From: Antedon bifida | Taxonomy: Eukaryota; Echinodermata; Crinoidea; Comatulida; Antedonidae | Reading direction: 5' to 3' | DNA: 64,000 nt | NCBI GenBank assembly: GCA_963402885.1 | Contig: OY727103.1 | Location: 14,720,085 to 14,784,084, forward strand | Part shown: one piece after another, positions 33,191-44,006 of the stretch | Numbering within the stretch: the stretch's first letter is position 1 | Layout of the letters: each line of letters begins with the position of its first letter | Translations under genes and position numbers: made by a program | Notes under the pieces: generated by a model | Told to the model about the DNA's origin: nothing | Database searches by the model: none | Seen by the model: the letters and a program-made list of their open reading frames with translations, nothing else

Positions 33191-36100
33191 ATGAAATCAT
33201 CCATAGCATTACTGGTAACAATTGTTGTCATTTTCACCTTCGAAATTGTAAGTATTAGAAAACTATTACCAATAATATTGTAGGCCTCTCTATATTCTGA
33301 TGTACAACTCCGGATATCATAATTAATATACTGATGGGGACAAATAAAGTTCGATATATAGAATAAGAATCACATGCCTCACTCTGTTTTATATCACTTC
33401 AAACGTATTGATGTTTCTATCCATTTGTAGTAGGCAGATATTTTTTCGTTGTGTATTTTATTGAGGGAGGGGGGGGGGGAATTTTAATAATATTATACTG
33501 CAGAATCTAAACATTAATCTGGTCTGGAAAATATCTCTATAGGCCTATTATGTCGAATATTATTCAACGCTAAAAATATAATTATATGATTCTGTCTATT
33601 GGTGCTTTTAAGAAAATGACACGGATGAAAAAAAATCATATAATGGTATAGAAACTATTTAACATCGATTAACGTTTATCAAATAGATACGGTTCTATTA
33701 TTAGCATTACGTTTATATAGTAGGGTACTTACTGAACGCACAGTACAAATAATTAAAGAATACCAAAATGTATATTTGATAATTGTACTATTTGTTACAG
33801 TTCGTAGACGCCGACACATGCAAGAAGGACAGTATTAGCGAGACTGTTGGATGTGAGGTAACAAAAGTGTTCTAATATATACATTAATCACAAGTTATGC
33901 GCATAAGCATAGATTAATCGACGCTGTGATAGCGTACATGACTACGCCAAATTAAATCAATGTTACTGGTTGTTTTACAGTGTAATGAAGCCGGTTATTG
34001 TAGAAAGGGTACAGTTCCTGTGGACCCGTGGATGGCGTTTGCTCTCAAAACACAAAGAGACATACAGGTGTGGATAAACTTGAACTCTGTACCCTCATTT
34101 TCTGAGGATTAGTTAACATTGTGACGTCATCGAATGTTGCAATAATATCATTCAAAACGCCTTGAACATATAACATTTTAAAATAACACATTTATTTATT
34201 TATTATTATTTTCAGATTGATGAACCATTAGATCACCTTCAAATGTTTGACGTAAGATTTATTTTTTAAACTAAACTATCAACCATTTAATTTCATCGTG
34301 TTAATCAAAATGTGCTGCCCAACAATTATTTGTTCCTTCTTTCAGGCTCATAATGCGTACAACAGCAGAGCCTCTGGCTATGGAGGTAATAACACACAAT
34401 GAACTGATATTGTTGAAATAAATAAGGATACACATAGAGTAGCTATCCAAAACCCGAGATTACAATATTGCATTGCATTGTAATCTCAGCCAAAACTAGG
34501 CCTACTATTATGGAACCTATTATGCGTAATACGTGCAGTGTCTACAGTCACCAAGTGAATATATAACAGGAACACGAAACAAGGAAAGAAGAAAAGAAAA
34601 ATGAATGTACCATTACCACAAAACATGATTAAAGTATTGGCCTACATAAATAATGTGATCTAAATCATTTGACTTATTACAGAAAATGACAGCTGTATCT
34701 GGCCACCGCCCTATACTAGGTATTGTACCAACTTGGCCAATCAGGAGTTTACATTCACAGATATGCTCAACTTGGGTGTTAGGGGACTAGAGATTGACAA
34801 CTGGTTCTGTTACAATGTGGTAAGTTAATCCAAGGAAATCTAACAGGACACTGAGCTCGCCTTGCCAAGATAGGAACTCGTAACAGTCCTTTGATCTTAT
34901 GTCTGGCTGCGACAAATATTATACCAAAATACCTTTGTACATATTCTCCGCGCGGCGCGCAGTGTCAGTTAAGGGGCGTGGAACTGATCGTGTCGCAGTC
35001 TCCGGAGCTCAGCATCTTCTTGTTTGATTGCATTAGTTAATCGGAGTTGTACAGAAGATGCAACTCGTATGCGAGAACACAAAACCTATAAAATCAATGT
35101 TTTGATAGTTATATCCATGGTAAACACAATGCATATCAAGCCAAATACTTAGGCTCTCACAGTTAACTGTTAAACAATCTTTTTGAGTACAGATGAGAAT
35201 GGCGCATTCGTCATCTGAGTTATCTCTTTCCTGTCTTCCAATCCACCGAACGTTCCGAGATGGCCTGCAGGAAATTGGACAGTGGCTGTCTCGAAAAGAA
35301 AACGAAAACGAGATAATACGGATCTATCTAAACGTTAGTAAAAACAAACATTTTCTGGTAATAAGTGGGAAAAAATTGTTTGCTCAAAGAGTCGGAATGA
35401 AAGACATCTTTTTGATTTAACAGGAAAAATTCAACCAATCACATGACTTTGAAATGAATGAGGCACTTTCGGATTTTCTCGGAACACGCATGTTATCACC
35501 ATCTGATCTCAAAGAAAAGTACAATGGAGTTTGGCCAACTGCTAGACAAATGATACAGGTAAGACGTCAATTCGTATTCATAAGATTTAATGGAGGAAGG
35601 AACTAGGAGGTTGTGTTTCCTAGTCTGGGGGTTTGTATCCAGATGGAACGGTTGTATAGTTACGATGCTTGGTATGATTTGATTTGGTTTCGTTTAGGAT
35701 GGTAAAACAGTTGTTGTAGCAGCCAGTTCAACAGCAGGCAGTGGTCTTGTCTATACACACGGAGACGTGTATATCCATCCATCATACTGGCAAGATAAAC
35801 GACGTCATTATGTAAGTATACTTAGTATTCAGGGAAGAGTGAAGTAATATGATAAAGAACAATGTATCCATAACCTGAACAAAATGACGAAAGGACCAAT
35901 AGACAATCTATATCGGAAACATCTTGAACTGAAATTTTGAAAAATCAACTGAACTGACTCTATTTACTGGCGGAATATAATACAAAAAAAAACATAAACT
36001 TGAAATTAAAACACTGTATGTTTTTTTTTCAGTTTACAGATTATCCCGATTGTGGGGGTAAAAATAGTACAAATGCATTTAGGTTTTACAGCGACAGCAC

Positions 36101-37054
36101 TCACTATCGGTAAGTATCAATTTACTTCCATTGTAAAATAATGTAATCAAATTTGTAGGATTTTTCATCTCGGACCCTGGTAAGTTGGTTTCTACTCACC
36201 ACCGCCAAAGTTGCGATAATTGCACCCATGAAACCAACTTTCCTGGGTAAATAACTAAGGGACCATTAGTGAATATATTTCATCTAATTTAAATACAGAA
36301 TAGCTTACGATGGACCTACACAAGTCGGTACGACGCTAGATTTGTCGGAGTTCGTCAAATGTCGAATCCAGTTTCCAGCCGTCGATCCAATAACGCCCCA
36401 AGTAATGGAAACTGCCGTATTCACATGGGCAAGTGGGCAACCAAGTCGACCACTTACGGAAGGAACATGTGTCTATCTAAAGTAAGTAAAACAAATGACA
36501 AGTATTATGGTCGCATGTGTTTTTTGGAGTTGGAAAGGTCAAAAGGGTCAAAATTATAGGACTGTATATTTGGGCAAATAAGACTAGCTTTTATAGAAAT
36601 TAATGTATTTTTCAATTTGTAACCTAGCACTTCTGTCGGAAGGTGGTTCACACCAGAAGACTGTGAAACCGAACTGCCGTACGCTTGTCAAAGCACCACG
36701 GATCGTGATGAATGGATTATCAGTGATGAGGTTGGCCCATACAGAGACAGCTCATGCAAAGATGGCTACGTCTTTAGTATACCACAAACAGGCTACAGGC
36801 AACAAAAGGTAAAGTTTCCACCAATTTTGATTCAATTTCGAACATCTTCAGGAACAAATTACACATATTTCAATGTTTACATTTTTGTTCATTAGGTCCT
36901 GGAAGCGGTCGGCTTACACGAGAAAGTTTGGATAAATTACAACCCGTGGATAAAGACAACAATCAGTACTACACCATCCTCAGTCGCAAATACACTGACG
37001 TCATCGATACTAAAATGTATTTTGTTAATAGCATTAAGCATCATAGTTAGCTAG
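33191..37054 (+). CDS. Secreted, GPI-anchored PLC-X-like protein (copy B)
   Basis: Tandem paralogue of the preceding gene, 406 bp downstream, 467 residues. Exons: 33191-33247, 33801-33857, 33981-34067, 34216-34251, 34346-34385, 34683-34819, 35193-35333, 35424-35558, 35698-35811, 36033-36109, 36299-36481, 36628-36808, 36896-37054; all phases fit. Signal peptide MKSSIALLVTIVVIFTFEI is its own first exon. Core residues correspond to copy A: AHNAY (His81), GVRGLEIDNWF (Glu129, Asp131), RMAH (His143), FRDGLQEIGQWL. Shared downstream motifs include YPDCGG and a Cys-rich C-terminal part. The end (SSVANTLTSS, then CILLIALSIIVS) fits a GPI-attachment signal. Exons 4 to 8 have the same lengths as in copy A, and both use the unusual donor GTTAGT after the RMAH exon. 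Compared with copy A the N-terminal Cys-rich segment is shorter. Active enzyme or binding protein cannot be decided. Confidence 0.88.
34456..34487. repeat. Short hairpin in intron
   Basis: GAGATTACAAT (34456-34466) and ATTGTAATCTC (34477-34487) are perfect 11-bp arms around a 10-nt loop, in an intron of PLC-X-like gene B. Confidence 0.8.
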
Positions 37055-37961
37055 TCGGCGGGGATGCAACTTATGCAATATAGGCTACTGTATACACACT
37101 ATATTTTAGGTCTACTGTATTTCTTATTTTAAATAATTAAATACAGTACAGAAAATGAATCGCTGCATTCAATGGTATTTTTTTTTCTAATCTAGGGTAT
37201 AGGCACATTAATAACAATGTACACTTCTGAAATTTGTAAAATGTTAATCATAGATTATAATAAATAATAGTTTGCAGGCTAAATAAAAATCGAGTTTGGA
37301 TCCTCAATTAAACAAGGGTTCCGGGTCTAAATTTTGTATTGTTTATGATAAAATATAAAGCTTTACACCAACATTCATAACAGCCCAACTTAATTTTCAG
37401 CAGCGGTTAAGGTTTAACAGAGTTCACAATAATTAAAAAATAGAAATTGTAAACTCGGAACTACCCTTTATGTAACTTGAAATTAAAGATCTGTTTTTTC
37501 TCGTAAATTGAGGGCGGTGCACATCAACAAATCCGTAGAGTGAGTGTACGTCGTAAGTATTGTTGTTAATTAGTATTTTTGTTGGTTAATTTACCACTTA
37601 TTTTAAAGCTATATAAATAAAATAATGAGGGGAACCTTCGAGGAGATACACACAGAAATAATCAATGTAATTTAATGTATAATGTATTTGTGAAATAAGA
37701 ATAAATGTATACAATAATCGAGGCCTATAGCTAGGCCACCACCTAGCTAGCTAGGCTGCTCTAAGCTAAATTACTAGCCGGGTAGATGGGCCCGGCCCTG
37801 CGACGTGTAGTTCTCGTGTAAAGCCAAACAGCTGCTTCCTTCTGCCTGGGCGAGTTTAGTAATTTTATAATATTATTTAGCTTACATCTGATGTGCATAC
37901 TTGAAGTAACCTATCTGCTTATTTTATTTGTATTTCTCAGCAGAAAAAATAAAAAACAGAA
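37055..37961. other. Intergenic, with probable 5'UTR exon end of THAP gene
   Basis: 900 bp between PLC-X-like gene B and the THAP gene. TTTCTCAG at 37933-37940 just before the THAP start looks like a 3' splice site, so the THAP gene probably has an upstream non-coding exon here, perhaps near 37500-37850. No other gene is seen. Confidence 0.45.
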
Positions 37962-39221
37962 ATGCCATACACTTGTAAGGTTGTTGGGTGCCAAAATAGA
38001 GGAGGAGGAGGAGGAAAGGGTGGACAAAATGTGAGTTATTATCGGATTCCAGTCGAAAAACAACGTAGAAAGTTATGGATAGATGCTCTGAAGGTGAATG
38101 ACCTGCCAGTAGCAAGTCTTGCACGCGTTAGAGTTTGTAGTGAACATTTCATTTCTGGTAAGTCACTGAAATTTTATTAAATACCCCAATCTATAAATGG
38201 TACAGTCTATGTATGCACTACATTCCCAGCTTATCAATGTTTGCAATGCTAATAATATTTTTTATATATTTTCGCAGGCAAGGCATCTTACGACCCTAAA
38301 AACCCGGACTATGTTCCAAACGTGTTCCGTGGCCAAATTAAACAAAACACTGAAAGCAAAACAATAAAAAAATACATGCAACGAAAAAGGACTGCTTCAT
38401 CATCTGATAATGAAGAAGATGGTGCAACAAGCGACGTTGAGTTGGTATCTGTTGGTACAGATGACATAGAGAAAGATAATGAAGGAACATGGATTGAAGC
38501 GTCCGCTTTGGAACAATTGGTTGAGGTTGCTGAAATGGATAAAAGGACGAGGGAGTCTGAAGAAATAGAAATTATCAGTAATAAAAAAATGCGTGCAGGT
38601 AGAAGTTCAGGTAAACAAAGATCACGTCTCCAATCCTAATTGATTTTTGACACCTCCACCTGAATATGCAAATATTATTACGATAAAATACAACATTCTT
38701 TATTATTTTCAGACTTAAATTTGCCTGAATCAACAAAATCAACGAAACCGCTACCAAAAATTTTACCGAAAGGTGCAAGTGCGAACGATTGGACAACTGC
38801 AGCGGCAAACGTCAACGTGTATCTTGTACAGTTATATTGCTGCAAGTTATGTAACAAATTTGGCACAATGAGTCAGCCAGACATGATAACACACATGAAA
38901 GAATCTCACCCAAATATGTGGTATAAAGCCCAATGCTCATCAAGCCTACAAACTAAACAACGCAGTAAAAAAAAGAAAATCTTAAAATCTGCTTTGAACG
39001 AAGCCTGTACTAAAGCTAAAAATGTGACGAGTGTTCCGCAGCCAGTATATAAATCTATTCCTAAACAAGAAACAACTTTTCCTACTTTAAGTTTCAAGCA
39101 CGGTTTAACGATCGTCAATAAGCTTCCAAATCGAAATGTTGAGAAAACAATGCAAGTACAGGGAGATGGACAGACGGTGACGACCTACAGATTGGGGTCA
39201 TCAATGTCAAAAAACAATTAA
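37962..39221 (+). CDS. THAP-domain protein with extra zinc-finger-linked domain
   Basis: Probable DNA-binding nuclear protein, 345 residues, exons 37962-38157, 38278-38610, 38713-39221. Residues 1-85 form a THAP domain: C5 and C10 (C-x4-C), Trp39, Cys59 and His62 (RVCSEHF), and the trailing NPDYVPNVF, which corresponds to the conserved A/D-x-V-P-T-I-F end. A Gly-rich insert (GGGGGKGG) lies at 14-21. Residues 90-175 are acidic and Lys-rich with a bipartite-like basic start. Residues about 192-262 hold ILPKGASANDWTTAAAN, VQLYCCKLCN and ITHMKESH, a single C2H2-like finger preceded by a D-W-x2-A motif. The same arrangement begins the neighbouring 13-finger protein, whose stop faces this one 448 bp away. 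The C-terminus is basic and unrecognised. Probably not a transposase, since no catalytic part follows the THAP domain. Confidence 0.88.
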
Positions 39222-39669
39222 CAGATATTTTGTAATTAAAAAAGTCGGAAAATGATTGTAATCGGTATTTATAATATAACAGGTAGTAAAAACTTTAAAA
39301 TGTTTTCAACTGAATAAAGTTCAGTACCTGTACTCTGTAAAATATTTATTGCTCCCGTAATTTGTAAATTGTTTTAGTATGCATGTATAGAGATTGGTCA
39401 CACAAAAAACAACAGTTTTCTGAAACAATTTTAATATTGCAAATAAAGTTAATAACTATTTAACTGTAACAATTTGTTTTGTTCTACTTTTTGAACTCAA
39501 ATCTATTGCGCATGCACAGAACCAATTTTAAACATTTCAACGCTTAAACTTCACGTAACATAAGCCCCTTTAGTCTAGTGACGTGCCACGAACATGAAAG
39601 GTCACTAACTGCTCAAACTAGTTGCATCAACAGGCCAAGCATTTTATATTCGTTATAGAAACCTTTTCT

Positions 39670-41796
39670 TTAAACTTCAAATACTTGTGCTACTATAATA
39701 TCATCTGTGTATATACTTTCCTCTGGCTCCGATATTTCAACAGTTGTAAAGTTGTGCCCGACATGTTTTTCTTTGAGATGTCTGGTGAGCCCATGTTTAT
39801 GTTTGTAGCTTAACCCACAATGGTGACAACAGAAGAGTTTGTCATCCGAATGCTTATGTTTATGTCGTGCAAGCTCATTGCTCCGACGGCCAGTCCAAGA
39901 GCACTGATTGCATTTAAATTTCATCTCATCTTTAGTGATATGCACCTTCTTATGACTGTACAGACTGAACCGTGTGTGTCCTACATAGTCGCATTTATCG
40001 CATGGGTACGGTATGTCTTTGTTGTGGGTCTCTTGATGGCACTTCAATGCTGATGCCAACTTAAATGATTTGCCACAAGTCTCACAAATATAGTTCTTTG
40101 TCTCAAGATGAGTATACTTAACATGAGCCTTTAAAGCTTGTGAATCTTTCGTTTTGTATGGACAAATTGAACATGAATGGTATGGTAGATTTTCACTGAA
40201 ATGTTTCAGTTCTTTATGTTTTTTAATACTATCAATCCAGAAAGAGTCAAAATCGCAGAGGTCGCAGGAATGTTTTATTCCTTTGTGCACCACCATATGT
40301 TGCCGAAGTGATCTCTTTGTTTTGAAAGCTTTGTCACACTCCTTACATTTTTGTTTTCGTTCCTCAAAGTGAGAGGTATAATGGTCGCGATATACTGATT
40401 TTTTTCTGAACATTTTGTTGCAAAGGTCACAGACAATTTCTGGTTGTGATGTTGGTGGTGGACAAGATTTTCTTTTGTAAGGAGTTTTTGATTTAACTCC
40501 CTTTGGACGACCTCTTTTTTTGCCACATCTTCCATTCTTATGATGTCTGCGTAGTGATTTGCTTGAATTAAATCTGGCATTACAACCAGGACAATACACA
40601 ATCTTTATTTCTTTTGGTTTCTCTTTGTGCTGCATCCCTATATGGATATTTAAAGAATGTCTGGTGTTTGTCGTGAAGTTGCAGAGTGCACAACTAATTG
40701 TTAGTGAGACTCCATTTCGCTGTGGTACCCGACATTCTGGTGTTGATTCCTGATGCTGATGTAGCTTACCATATCTAGCAAAGCTGACTTTGCATGTCTG
40801 GCATTGATATCGTATTTTTTCAGTGGTTGGTAGATGCTCGTGCGAGTGAGACCAGTGTTCATTCCAGCTAGAACACTTAAAGCCACACTGCTTACAAAAA
40901 ATCTCCTTATCTTTTGCTGGTGAACAGTCTTGAGGTAGGTCTAAATTTTTGCCATCTGTAGAAACTAAGTTCAAATTAATCACAGGTTGTTCAAGAGTGA
41001 GGCAAGGTTGTTCCTGAGTAATGCCAGGTTGCCTAAGCACTATTGCAGACTGCCCAAGCGTGACTGCAGGTTGCACAAGCGTGACTGCAGGTTGCCCAAG
41101 AGTAACAGCAGGTTGTCCAATAGTGACAACAGGTTGTTCTAAAGTGACAGTAGGCTGGTTAATATGTGTCACATAGGTAACACCATTTTGAACACTTAAA
41201 ATAGCTGGCGGCATAGTTGTATTGCTAAACAATGGTCCTACAGAACCAGTATTAACTGATACAGAGTCAATTGTTGTTTTGTCTGTAGCATTACTTTTGC
41301 TAATGTATGATTTTGTTATATCAATCTTTTTATTCTGTGGTTCATCTTCTGATCTGGGTTCTGCAGACCTTTTCCATGTTTTCTTTGCACTAGTGGGGCG
41401 AGGTACCATATCACTGTCAAGTATAATCCGTGTGTGTAAACTTTTTGGTGGAGACGATAAATTAGTTTTTGTTGTAGAATACTGTTTGCATAAATTATCG
41501 ATAACTTCTTGTTGTTCACTTGATATATTTTTGATGATTTCTTGTTGTTTACTGCTTGTATTATCTACCAGGCTTTTGTTATTTTTTAAATCTTTGACCT
41601 TCTCACAAGCTGCCTTCCATTCTGATTCATGAACTCCAATCATATGAGCAATTACAACAGACCGACTTAATGAGCTAAACTTGTTATTGCATAATTTACA
41701 GCGATAAAACTGAATAAGTACAATGTCTAGGTTTTCTTCAGCAGCTGACCAGTCTTTACTGCTAACTGAATTCGGAAGAATCACCGGATTAACCAT
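39670..41796 (-). CDS. 13-finger C2H2 zinc-finger protein
   Basis: Probable sequence-specific DNA-binding protein, 708 residues in one coding exon. ATG at 41796 is preceded by TCTTCCTGCAG (41818-41828 region), a 3' splice site in the 5'UTR. An N-terminal segment has ILPNSVSSKDWSAAEEN, then IQFYRCKLCN and a first finger (about 31-57), matching the neighbouring THAP protein. Residues about 75-210 are low-complexity with a basic patch. Residues 213-272 are a Q-P-x-V-T-L-x heptad repeat (about nine copies). About 295-690 hold twelve further fingers, two of them C2HC (ending CRVP and GRC), one basic stretch KKRGRPKGVKSKTPYKRK resembling an AT-hook/NLS, and canonical FKC/YIC-type fingers. The linkers are mostly not TGEKP. 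The end is acidic (EISEPEESIYTDDIIVA). It is not a KRAB, SCAN or BTB protein. Orthology not recognised. Confidence 0.92.
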   Translation of the reverse strand: MVNPVILPNSVSSKDWSAAEENLDIVLIQFYRCKLCNNKFSSLSRSVVIAHMIGVHESEWKAACEKVKDLKNNKSLVDNTSSKQQEIIKNISSEQQEVIDNLCKQYSTTKTNLSSPPKSLHTRIILDSDMVPRPTSAKKTWKRSAEPRSEDEPQNKKIDITKSYISKSNATDKTTIDSVSVNTGSVGPLFSNTTMPPAILSVQNGVTYVTHINQPTVTLEQPVVTIGQPAVTLGQPAVTLVQPAVTLGQSAIVLRQPGITQEQPCLTLEQPVINLNLVSTDGKNLDLPQDCSPAKDKEIFCKQCGFKCSSWNEHWSHSHEHLPTTEKIRYQCQTCKVSFARYGKLHQHQESTPECRVPQRNGVSLTISCALCNFTTNTRHSLNIHIGMQHKEKPKEIKIVYCPGCNARFNSSKSLRRHHKNGRCGKKRGRPKGVKSKTPYKRKSCPPPTSQPEIVCDLCNKMFRKKSVYRDHYTSHFEERKQKCKECDKAFKTKRSLRQHMVVHKGIKHSCDLCDFDSFWIDSIKKHKELKHFSENLPYHSCSICPYKTKDSQALKAHVKYTHLETKNYICETCGKSFKLASALKCHQETHNKDIPYPCDKCDYVGHTRFSLYSHKKVHITKDEMKFKCNQCSWTGRRSNELARHKHKHSDDKLFCCHHCGLSYKHKHGLTRHLKEKHVGHNFTTVEISEPEESIYTDDIIVAQVFEV
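40980..41160 (-). repeat. 21-bp coding tandem repeat in zinc-finger gene
   Basis: About eight and a half copies of a 21-bp unit (plus-strand form AGGTTGCCCAAGCGTGACTGC) encode the QPAVTLG heptads at residues 213-272. Neighbouring central units are almost identical and the edge units more diverged, the usual pattern of unequal exchange or slippage. Confidence 0.9.
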
Positions 41797-41817
41797 AATG
41801 TGAAATTGCTATGAAAT

Positions 41818-44006
41818 CTGCAGGAAGAGAAAGAGTAGAATAGAGAGATTAGAAAATTAATTAGAAAGTAGTGATACTTGGTTCTCGAATCAGTTGCAAC
41901 TTCTACTGATTACAATGAATCCATATAGAGAAAGAAATAGCACTGGCATACTTTTAGAATAGGAAATAAAATTAGGAGAAAATAGGAAATTTGTAAAAAT
42001 AACAACCCATAACTTTTTAATTTATCAACAATATTGAGTGTTTTTAAATTTATAGCTCCACCAAAGTCCTCTTTTTTTTAAATACAAGAATCGAACCACA
42101 ACCTTTGGCTTTCTAACCACATCATTACGCCAACAACAAGCTGATGTTGTGTTTTATTTCTTTCTTTTTCAATTTTTTTTTACCCGAACAATCAGCTGAC
42201 GTTCTCTTCGCTATCACAGCTAGTTCACCAGTTAGCTAGCCAGGCCTACCTTTCTAATAAGACTAGGCCTCTACGTAGCTAGGCCTTACTAGAGCAAAGC
42301 TTGTTGTAGGCCTAGATAGACCATGCACATGTATGTACCTGACCTGTGTCTGCGACTCGTGCCTCATCATCCTTCATCGTACTAGCCTAACTAGCTAGGC
42401 CTACACTACACATCATTTACTACTACTACTAGGTAGGCCTCCTAGTACTACTATTTATTCATACGCAAGGTCTAACCTAGCTTTAATTGGGTATTTTATA
42501 TGCTTAGTTATATTAGGAAACAATTTTAAACAAATATTTACGCACTTGAAACTTGAAATACTTGAAAGAAATTCTCGACAGGCTCTCCCCTCTTCATTTG
42601 TTTGTTGTGTTTTGTTATTTACAAACATAGCGCCCTCAATATTTAAATGATCCGCAGAGAGCTAGAAAGCAAATAGATCTTTGTCCGCATCTAAAAGTGA
42701 CCATCGTGTTGCATTCAAATTCAAATGGCATAACAAAAAATACAGTAAAGTACTGATTAAAATTTGTTAGAAATTCAAATTTGGTTGTTCCGCTTCGGAT
42801 ATATTTTGCCCACTATTTTTCTTTTTTATTCTCAATATTTGCGCATAATTTCAAATTAAATAAAATGAAAAAAATATGTTTATATTTGAGTTCAGCTAAA
42901 CAAGAAATAAAGGGTAAAAATGAAGAAAAAATATGTATGCTGAATGAAAAAAAATGAAGATTAAATCAACAATAAATTTGAATTAGTAATAATAAAACAC
43001 ACCATCAAAAAGAATATGTGCAATCAATAGATATTAATTATTAGATATTGAATTATGAGTTGTTTTATTCATTGCGCTCTTTTGGCCATGCTAATATAAG
43101 TTTTGTACTTGTTCATTGGTTCTGCTTCTGCCTTGTACCCAATATTAATATCTTGTACTTTGTTATACTTCAGTTGGAAGCAATTAAGCTTTTTAAAGAA
43201 AGAGAACAACTTTTTATACTCAAGTACAGTTTTAATAAAAGAATTGCTTGAAGTTAACATTAACTTTGGCAAGAATAAAACCATAAAATACACCGTTACC
43301 CGTTGCCTACCTACTTTATTTAAGTAAAAGTAATGCTAAAATTTAGCATAAGACAGTTTGTTCTTAAATCATTAAAATGTGCAGTCTGACCTACTTTTAA
43401 AATTTATCCCTGAAGTAAAAAATACCGGTTCGGTTTTCACATAGAGCTAGTTGAGTATTTGGCAAATATTCGGACAATATTTTTAGGCCCTATATACAGT
43501 ATTAGGGAGAGCTGTATGTTCAAGTGGTTAAGTTAACTGTAGGCCTAATATTTAATATTCAAACAAAATATCAGGACATGTTTATAGGTATGGCCTTTCG
43601 TTTAAGACAAGGGAAAGGAGGAGGGTTAGTCCTCAAGTTTCTGCCTTCTCTCTCCCCAACTCCTTTCTCCCAAACTGCAACCGTCATTTGGTGTACATCA
43701 AGAAACACATTTTATCTTGACTTTTTATGGTAGTCCTCCAGATAACATAAGCACACGGTTTTAAATATAAAATACATTAAGTAATAATTTATAATCTCAG
43801 CACATATTGAGTTGTAAATATATTGTACTGAGCATCTATATTTGAAGTGTTTTTGAAGTTTATCAGACTAAATAACAATGAGTTCCAAAGACAAGTCAGA
43901 ATAATGTTTAACCAAAAAAAAAAATTTACATACAGAGAAAACAATACAGTATTATTACAAGACCCTGTTTTTGTAGTACTTTTGTACTTTTAAGTATGCA
44001 CTCCTT
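41818..44006. other. Intergenic, zinc-finger gene promoter side
   Basis: 2.2 kb between the zinc-finger gene 5' end and the 3' end of the SLC7 gene, both on the minus strand. The stretch 42180-42660 is richer in G+C and in AGGCCTA words than its surroundings and probably holds the non-coding first exon and promoter of the zinc-finger gene. The rest is AT-rich; a short purine/pyrimidine stretch with TCTCCCCAACTCC at 43640-43670 has no recognised function. Confidence 0.4.
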
